64,000 nucleotides of DNA from Cryptomeria japonica (taxonomy: Eukaryota; Streptophyta; Pinopsida; Cupressales; Cupressaceae), in contig NC_081415.1 in the NCBI RefSeq assembly GCF_030272615.1, positions 379,097,392 through 379,161,391 on the forward strand, in the 5' to 3' direction. How positions within the stretch are numbered: position 1 is the first letter of the stretch; each line of letters starts with the position of its first letter. The notes below the pieces were generated by a model. That model made no database searches. It was not told the DNA's origin and saw only the letters and a list, made by a program, of their open reading frames with translations. Shown here piece after piece: positions 57,660 through 64,000 of the stretch. Position numbers and translations under genes: made by a program.

Positions 57660-58225
57660 AGTTATCGATGAAACCCTTGTCTTCGGCGGAGTGTTTAAAT
57701 CTTTCATCGAAAGCCCATTTTCTTCGATACTATTGTTTCGGTGAATAGCCCATGTCGAGAAGCCACTTTCAAGACTCATCGAAACCATTCTTTCATCGAT
57801 AGACCTCCTTTTCGATAAGTCACTCGCAAGTTTCATCGAAATCATTCTTTCGATGAGTTTCTTTCTTCGGTGAGGGCCCATGTATGTTCATCGACATTCC
57901 TTTTTCATCAACAGCCTCCTTTGTCGATGAAACATCTTTGCTTTTGTTCGACGTTATGTCATCAATGAAAACTTGTATTTCGATGAATGCTTTATGAGTC
58001 TCTTCGGTAATGATATTCCCTCGAAATCACTTTTTGCCTTTTTGCCTTTTGTTTTCACCTTTTCGATGAAACTTAGAGTATCGATGAGTGATTTTCTACA
58101 TTCATCGAAAGTAACTTTTTGCCGAAAATACCTTTGCTTAGTGCTCTACATACCTCGTTTCGATGAAAATATTCTTTCGATGAAACATCTTTTGAAGTGC
58201 TCGATACAGTTTGCTGGCCGAAACA
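57660..58225. repeat. Array of TTCATCGAA / TTCGATGAA repeats upstream of element P ORF
   Basis: About twenty copies of TTCATCGAAA, its reverse complement TTTCGATGAA and variants (CTTCGGTGA, TTCATCGACA) occur in both orientations with 10-30 bp spacing, for example near 57702, 57776, 57834, 57851, 57923, 57980, 58064, 58102, 58159 and 58175. The opposite end of the insertion (53329-54300) has none. It could be transposase-binding subterminal repeats or promoter elements. Confidence 0.85.
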
Positions 58226-58307
58226 TCTTTTAGTCTTCACGCCTATGGGAATATACATTTTTTTTAATATTTTTTTTATTTTCAAATATAGTGTTCAACA
58301 GATTGGA

Positions 58308-59044
58308 CCTCTCGATGTATTTCCAGGATGTCTTATGTGTTGGATATTATTTGTTTGGTCTAAGACTGACATGGCTTGTGATTATGTAATTGGTTTATTA
58401 TCTAGTGTCTGACCTAATTGTTATGGTTGAGGGTTTGTATATATAGATGTAAGATCTCATTGTAGATCATCATGGTTATGTTAGAGGTCATGGTCAAGGA
58501 ATGTAATTTGCAAATAATGTAATATCATTCAAGCAAAGGATTTGGTCGAGCAGTGGAGATTGAATTGGGTTTATGTAAGAGGATTTAGACCTCTGGTATT
58601 GAACTTAACCAGAACTATACTCAAGCATAGGAGATGTTACCTTTTGTAGTTCAACACTTCTTCCAATTGTAGTTTGGATTTCTATGTAGTCAGTGAGGCT
58701 CCTTTTGTGATGAGTAGTGCACTCTAGGTTGTTGGCCTTCCTGCAAGTGCAAGCCCCTCAATTGTAATTCACATACTTACTGCAGAAGTATTATCTGACT
58801 GTGGGTAGGCTTCCCACCGTGGTTTTTCCCTTTACTAGGTTTTCCATGTACAAATCTTGGTGTCATGTGGATGGAATTTATTCTATGATTATTGTTTATG
58901 CTTAATTGGTTTAACTGCTATTCCAGTATTAATGTTTTGGGTTCTAGTATTAAAGTTTAAATTTCTAATGGTTCCAGTAATCTGAGACAACTGATTCACT
59001 CCCCCCCCTCTCAGTTGTCTTTCGGTTATTTGAACTGTCTAACA
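58308..59044 (+). repeat. C2 3' LTR, second part
   Basis: Continues the LTR after element P (CCTCTCGATGTATTTCC...GTCTAACA), with TATATATAG at 58438-58446, CCCACCGTGGTTTTTCCC near 58814 and CCCCCCCCTCTCAGTTG near 59000. Ends at the AAGAT duplication. Confidence 0.9.
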
Positions 59045-59049
59045 AAGAT

Positions 59050-59623
59050 AGCAGCAAAGAGTGAAGGAGAGTAGAGTGAGTTTCAGAGAAAATCTAGCAA
59101 GGCAAAAACTAATTTGTAGAGGATTCAGATAGAAAGAACAAAGGACCAGTAATAGAGAATTAGTCTAACAAAAAATATTTTAACCAGCAGAGAGAATTGT
59201 TTGCAGGGGTTACAAAACTAATTTGTAACAGGTGTTTATCATTGTATCAATTTTATATCTCATTGTATTTCACTAAGTGGGTGCTCAATGCAGGGGTTGG
59301 TGCTCAAAATTGATTAGGGTTGGTGCTCCTTTGGGTAGGTGTCCATAAATTTCTAGGGGTTTGTGCTCCTTGGGTTGGTTCCCTCAACATTGTAGAATTT
59401 TAATTTCATTGTGAGGTTGGATTGGAGCAGTAGATCTCCAACAACATTTCTCACCGAGATTTTTCCCACATTGGGTTTTCCTCATATATCCAGTGTTATG
59501 TGATGTGCTCTTGTGTGTGGTTGCTTGTTAGTGCTTTCATTATCCTACTGGTTGCACACATTGTTTGAAATTATTTTTAATCACTGATTCACCCTCCCTC
59601 CTAGTGATATCTTGTATTCTAGA
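59050..59623 (+). repeat. C1 3' LTR, second part
   Basis: 574 bp homologous to 33324-33897, including the AGGGGTTGGTGC array and CACCCTCCCTCCTAGTG near the end. Confidence 0.9.
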
Positions 59624-60268
59624 CATACCTCTTTAGTAGCTAGCCTTCTTCTAGTCATCACACCTTTATTTTTATCTCCAATAATTTGATTTTCAGAATG
59701 ATTCAGTCTTACATACCTCGAAGTCTTTTGATTGTTCTGATTTTCAGGTTCCTACTCCTCTCCACCGACAACAACAACATCCAGATTAACTATCTCTACT
59801 AGATCATTCTGCTTCAATTCTTTAGTTTGAATAAGATTTAGAACAATCCGCAAGCTCTGCAAGCTCTGATTTCTTTTCCAAGGTTCTCATCTACCTTCAC
59901 ATTTTCACTTTCTACTATCTTTCTCAGTCTCCTATTGTAGCACCGGTAGGCTTTGCTCTTTGTTGAATATCCCAAGAAAATTCCTTCACCACTTCTTGCA
60001 TCAAACTTTCCTATGTCATCATCTCACTTGATATAACATTTGCTACCAAATATTGTGAAATATCTCACAGTACCTCAACATGACCAAACCATAGCTCATA
60101 AGGAGTCTTATTGGTATCACCTTTAATATGAAGTCGGTTGAATGTGTAAACAACAATGCTAATAGCTTCTCTCCAATAGATCTTTGGAACATTCCCTTCA
60201 ATCAACATAGTCCTTGCAGCGTCCAAAACAATCTTGTTCTTCCTTTCAACAAATCTATTTCTTGTGCA
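59624..60268 (-). pseudogene. C3 integrase fragment (right part of C3)
   Basis: Frame 60065-60271 reads NRFVERKNKIVLDAARTMLI, then IYWREAISIVVYTFNRLHIK and DTNKTPYELWFGH, the C-terminal part of a copia integrase core with the catalytic Glu. The remainder to 59624 is a decayed integrase C-terminus (LVANVISSEMM). The coding sequence starts abruptly at 60268, so the upstream two thirds of integrase, protease, gag and 5' LTR are absent. Confidence 0.8.
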
Positions 60269-60345
60269 CATAATTTATCTAATTTGCCTTAATAAGCACA
60301 TTAAATTTTCTCCTCAAGTACATATCCTTTTGACATCAATGACAA
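60269..60345 (-). repeat. LTR S3, terminal part (after C3)
   Basis: Ends CTTTTGACATCAATGACAAT, resembling the reversed start of C1-family LTRs (TGACATCAATTACAATA...). It begins with CATAA, the same 5-mer that ends the first part at 29215. Confidence 0.45.
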
Positions 60346-60730
60346 TATTATTAGATCAAAATCAAAAATTCTTGTTGTAAATCTTTAGGGGATGAAGGAA
60401 TAGTGGGAGAGATGGAGGCTACTTGTAGGCCAATTTCTTTGTGGGAGGGAGATATGTCATTTGATTGGTTGTTTTGGGATGAGCCATTGCTAGGAATAAG
60501 TGGATGATTTTTATCATGCTTAGAAAAAGTATCTTGACATATGCCTAATTCCTCATTAGGTGAATTATTAAGATGTTCTTCAACAGTGATGTCACCTTGA
60601 TCAATAAGGTCCTGAATGAGGTTTTTCAATGTTGCACAATCAGAATTTGTATGTTCTTTGGTCTTATGATATTCCCAAAAGTCACAACCATTCCACCATG
60701 AGGGTTTGACTACAAGTTCATAGTGAAAAA
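60346..60730 (-). pseudogene. Gypsy element H gag C-terminal fragment
   Basis: The knuckle-like motif near 60650-60720 (KPSWWNGCDFWEYHKTKEHTNS) runs into the frame 60351-60629: LKNLIQDLIDQGDITVEEHL, then a polar Ser/Pro/Asn-rich tail. It parallels the WWNDNHFCNYY...LKHLIQDLIDNG segment of G2 gag. The tail continues across the nested stack at 28151 (KESTPSPS). One knuckle Cys is replaced. Confidence 0.75.
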
Positions 60731-62670
60731 TTTTTGATCACATGATGATGCTTGAGTAGACAATTTTATTTTTTAAGCAAGATTCAATTGGTTATGCAAG
60801 ATTTGTTATTTTTGTCCTCTTGTGTTGTGAATGTTTGCTAGAAGAAAAGAAATCTATGATTGATTTTGAGGATTTGTCATGGCAGTGGATGTTTACGGAT
60901 GTTTAGGATGGGTTGTTTGGTCAAACGACTTGAGAAGGTGTGATGTTCAAGTAAAAGATTTTGTTCGTTTTTATTTTAAATGTTCTATTTTTTTATTTTT
61001 AAATGTTTTTTGGCTTTTTTATTTATGTTTTTTTTTTACTTTTTAATTAAATACAAAAGAAATCAAGAAAGAAATGTGAAAGACAAAATCCCATGTTTCT
61101 ATTTCGATGATGTGTCCCCTTTTGGTTTCAAGTGGGGAAGGGGATTTAAACATTCAAACACATAAGACGCACCAACATACCTACTCAAGTGGGAGTATCA
61201 ATCCCTTGAATACACAAGAAATGATGACAAAAAGGTTCAAGTATAAGATTTACAAGCTCAAATAGGGGTATCCTCTATATACCAGAAGGTTATGTTGAGG
61301 CTTAAATTCATGAAACTATATGGAATAATGCCAAATGGTCAAGAGGAAAGGGTAACCCACTCTCCACCTACACTTAACTAAGGTATAAATTTCTTAGAGG
61401 CTTGGCCTAGAATGACAAGATTTCTCTTTCAATAGGTGTGTATTTAAATTTACCCTCTCTATTTATACTTTTTTATAGCACATGAGTTGAGGTTCTCCCC
61501 TAGAGTGATCACTTGTCTAGGTAGGGCTCCTAAAAAGAAAAGGTAAGATCCCTTATTTTTTGTGCACTCAAGTTCACCACTAGGATGCAAGAGGAGAGAA
61601 TACATAAGGAAAACATGGGGATTAAAATAAAAGGGTGTTTATTTTAATCCCAAAGCCTAATGTATATGATCAATTTTAAGCCCATTTTCTATATGTGGAA
61701 AACACGCCAAACAAGTCGATCTAAAGAAAGAAATGATTTAATGGTAGATGAAAAATATTATGATCACTTTTAAAAATGTAAATTAGATGGTTTAGAAAAA
61801 TTGAACCTATATTTAATTCTTTCCAATCGTGTTTGAAACCCCTTGATCTAATATGATGAGCTCCAAGCTAGCTTATTCAACTTTAAATCAAGTGTGTAAA
61901 ATCATGACAAATATGAAAGACCCAAGAAAAGAAATGTGTTACACATATAGATTCCTTGTAATATTAGAACTCATTATAAAACCCTTTCAAGGATGATAAA
62001 GTAATCTTATGATGCAATAAAATAAATGAAAATAAAATATAAGCTCATTACAAGATTAACATTTGATTTTTTAATTTTTAATCTAGTCAAACAAGATTTG
62101 ATTTTTTTCAAAATAATTTACTCCAAATATAAAAAATGCAAAGAATATAACCTACTAAAATTTTAAGAGGTTTCTAAAAATGTAATTTTTTTTTTAAAAA
62201 TCCTTAATTTGAGTCCTAGAGAGCAACTTTCTGATAAAATACAAATTTTCAAATACCTAATTTTATGCTCATTATTTTACATAAAAATTAAAAAAATAAA
62301 GAATAGAAACCCCTTATAATTTTGAGGCCTTTCCAAATATTATTTTATTTTTTCAAAAAATTGCTGATTTGCAATCAAAATTTAATATTCATGGAAAACA
62401 TAAAATAATTATAACTCAGCCAAAATTCATGATAAAAATTTGATTTGTGGACTGTAACTTCTTTATATGATCTTCAACATGGAATAAGAAAATGCACAAA
62501 ATTTTGCAACTATTTGATAGATATGATGAAATATTTGAAAAACCCTAGGGTTTCACCTTCAACCCTATATGCACAAGGTTAGTCTTCAAATTTTTGAACA
62601 AAATAACAATATATGATTAGGAAAACCTCCAAAAATATAGATTCAATAGGAATGTGGGTCCCACTAGGCA
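60731..62670 (-). other. H leader-like non-coding region
   Basis: No supportable gene. 61430-61560 (CTCTCTATTTATAC..., GTTCTCCCCTAGAGTGATCA) loosely recalls the leader of G1/G2. 62040-62520 is very AT-rich with A/T runs. I see no repeats beyond that. Confidence 0.35.
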
Positions 62671-63585
62671 TGTCGAAATGTATGAAGGGGAAATTTTAAA
62701 GCAAAATGAATCATCGAATAAGACAACCAAAAAAACCCTACAATTGAAACTAATTCCAAAACCTCAAAAAAATTAGAGGATTAATGAATAAAAACTTGAA
62801 ATCAAATGGAAAATACACAATTATACCTCGATCAAGCATGCATTATATTGGTCTCCATTTCTCTTCTTGACCTTCGTGTAATGGTAGTATGTTTCTCTCA
62901 AAATATGTAGCACTATTATGACAACATGATCACACAAAAGATCAAAGATTGTGGTTGAGAATAATAGATGATCAAGGTTGCATTTATAGATTTTTCAATA
63001 TCGATCAACAATGGTGATTTGAAGATGAGAATATTTAATTGAGATTATTTAGGAGGTTAACTTATTGCATGATGAAAATAGATAGAATTGATTGATCAGA
63101 TAAGAGGATTGATTAGTCTATTGATCTTGAAATTCGTGAATAGAAGAGGTAGAAGTGAATACTTAATTAGAATTAAATAATCAACTAATTATTTAATTGA
63201 GCATGTGTGAAGAATAAGAAAAAGAATTAAATAAAAATATTATTTAATTCATGTGCATGAGAAAGATAAATAAATAAAATTATTTATTTTTGAGGAATTT
63301 ATTTCAAGACCAAAAAGTAGATAATTAAATAAATTAAAGAATTCCTTTACTTATAGAAGACTTAGTAAAATAATTAAGTGATTAAAATAATTATTTAATT
63401 ATAGGAGACAATAATAAAAGAATTAATTAAATAATTAAAATTATTTAATTAATATTTGCAGAAAAAGAATATTTAAAATATTAGAACTTATTTAATCATG
63501 TGCATGAGAAAAGAATTAGAAAAAGAATTAAATAAATAAATTATTTAATTTATGTGCATGTGGTAAATAAATAAAATAACAATTC
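62671..63585 (-). repeat. Possible H 5' LTR segment (tentative)
   Basis: It starts TGTCGAAATG, reminiscent of the TGTCGTGCTC start of G1, and 63160-63560 has the AT-rich TTATTTAATTAAT runs that fill the outer part of the G1 and G2 LTRs. No clear tRNA-Lys primer site adjoins it, and the far end is lost to the LINE-like insertion, so the call is weak. Confidence 0.3.
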
Positions 63586-64000
63586 TTTTTTTTTTTTTTT
63601 TAAATAAGTGGCAAACCACTAAATTATTTTTTAATTAATTATAAGAAATCTACACAGTCCTGGTTCAAGAGAAGGAAGGATAGAACCAGGAAGGAAACCT
63701 TTGGTTGTAGCTCATATAAGAAACCTAATAAATAAACATGATTACATAAAAAATGACACATCGCCAAACTCAGATATAAAATACTACTCTGAATTCCATC
63801 AAGAGCTAGAACCTAGATCAAATGGATGTACATGAGAGAAGTCTTCTTGATTATTAGTAGAATCCACTACTTTTACCTCGACCGAGGAATTATTAATAAT
63901 AAGCATCAACCTCTCAAATTCTGCTATAAAATTCCTTAAAACCCTATCCTACACAAAATTATTAACCACATCCAGAACATCTCGGAAGCAATTGTCAGCC
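63586..64000 (-). mobile_element. LINE-like retroposon, 3' end with poly(A) tail
   Basis: A run of 16 T (63586-63601) is the poly(A) tail of a minus-strand insertion that continues past the window. Next to it are two perfect hairpins: AGTGG-CAAA-CCACT (63607-63620) and TCCTGGTTC...GAACCAGGA (63658-63666 / 63683-63691). Further out, a minus-strand frame reads EFERLMLIINNSSVEVKVVD before a stop near 63800, possibly the C-terminal end of a protein. The structure fits a plant LINE 3' end, but a processed pseudogene is an alternative. Confidence 0.55.

Larger units (their letters stand above)
53329..58294 (-). mobile_element. Element P: 5-kb insertion with long intact reading frame
   Basis: Foreign 4966-bp insertion in the C2 3' LTR. 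The 13-mer TCAACAGATTGGA flanks it (53316-53328; 58295-58307). An alternative boundary with a 5-bp duplication GATTG (53297-53301; 58301-58305) is possible. It shows no LTRs, no terminal inverted repeat I can recognise and no poly(A) at either end. On the minus strand it carries about 930 bp with palindromic repeats, then 3048 nt of coding sequence with one internal stop, then about 1 kb without genes. Class undetermined. The coding sequence is far less damaged than the surrounding elements, so it is young or was recently active. Confidence 0.75.
40230..59044 (+). mobile_element. Copia element C2 (carries N2 and element P)
   Basis: Plus-strand Ty1/copia element inserted in the C1 3' LTR with duplications AAGAC (40225-40229) and AAGAT (59045-59049). 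Its gene order is complete: 5' LTR, tRNA-iMet primer site, gag, protease, integrase, RT, RNase H, polypurine tract, 3' LTR. N2 interrupts integrase at 43808/50552 and element P interrupts the 3' LTR near 53329/58294. Coding parts align without large deletions but have many nonsense changes, mostly at expected Gln or Trp codons. Confidence 0.92.
32356..59623 (+). mobile_element. Copia element C1 (3' LTR interrupted by C2)
   Basis: Plus-strand copia element flanked by CATAT (32351-32355) and CATAC (59624-59628). The 5' LTR is 1542 bp. The 3' LTR is in two pieces, 39262-40229 and 59050-59623, which sum to exactly 1542 bp once C2 and one target copy are removed. The interior (33898-39261) is rearranged: a gag fragment, an RT fragment, a second gag fragment, protease, late RT and RNase H, with no integrase. 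It is therefore a defective mosaic that nonetheless inserted as a unit. It sits inside C3. Confidence 0.9.

Noticed and set aside
57660..58225. CRISPR or satellite interpretation of the TTCATCGAA array
   Set aside because: Spacing and orientation are irregular and the flanks are unique; the array belongs to the element P upstream region.
58286..58293. CACTA transposon end (TAGTG) on element P
   Set aside because: The opposite end of the insertion does not start with CACTA, and a 3-bp duplication does not fit well.
62671..63585. Confident LTR call for element H
   Set aside because: No paired LTR, no clear primer site and the end is lost; kept only as a tentative feature.

Overview
The window is plant nuclear DNA from a large, repeat-rich genome. 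I see no convincing host gene, tRNA, rRNA or CRISPR. Almost every base that can be explained belongs to LTR retrotransposons: Ty3/gypsy elements with a tRNA-Lys-type primer site and Ty1/copia elements with a tRNA-iMet-type primer site. A gymnosperm is my best guess, from element style and the depth of nesting, but nothing in the sequence proves it.

Layout. 1-8949 is a minus-strand gypsy element (G1) whose left LTR is cut by the window edge. It keeps protease, RNase H and integrase remnants but shows no gag and no reverse transcriptase. 8950-14111 is the gag-plus-5'LTR half of a second minus-strand gypsy element (G2), apparently split by G1. 14112-28151 is old sequence, partly a third gypsy element (H), carrying a solo LTR (15148-16342), a 7.06-kb non-autonomous LTR element (N1, 18005-25068) and another solo LTR (25823-27048). 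28152-60345 is a deep nest: an LTR remnant in H is split by a copia element (C3, minus), which is split by C1 (plus), whose 3' LTR is split by C2 (plus). C2 in turn carries two insertions: N2 (43809-50546, a relative of N1) in its integrase gene, and a 5-kb element P (about 53329-58294) in its 3' LTR. 60346-63585 is the rest of H, and 63586-64000 is the 3' end of a LINE-like retroposon.

Most boundaries rest on target-site duplications that I read directly: AAGTA (N1), ATGAA (N2), ATGAT (solo LTR), AAGAC/AAGAT (C2) and CATAT/CATAC (C1). The two pieces of the C1 3' LTR add up to 1542 bp, exactly the length of its intact 5' LTR.

The most interesting content is threefold. (1) N1 and N2 are LTR elements without pol. 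They carry a coiled-coil plus four-zinc-knuckle gag-like ORF, followed by a very long second ORF with a plant-mobile-domain-like region, a basic stretch and coiled coils. Their primer site and polypurine tract match those of the copia elements, so copia enzymes probably move them in trans. (2) Element P carries a nearly pristine 1016-codon reading frame with one in-frame TGA. Its N-terminal half resembles the N1/N2 second ORF, and a dense array of TTCATCGAA-type repeats lies upstream. (3) All five copia-type elements with a readable junction have an inverted repeat that brackets the polypurine tract and the first bases of U3, and one base pair appears to covary.
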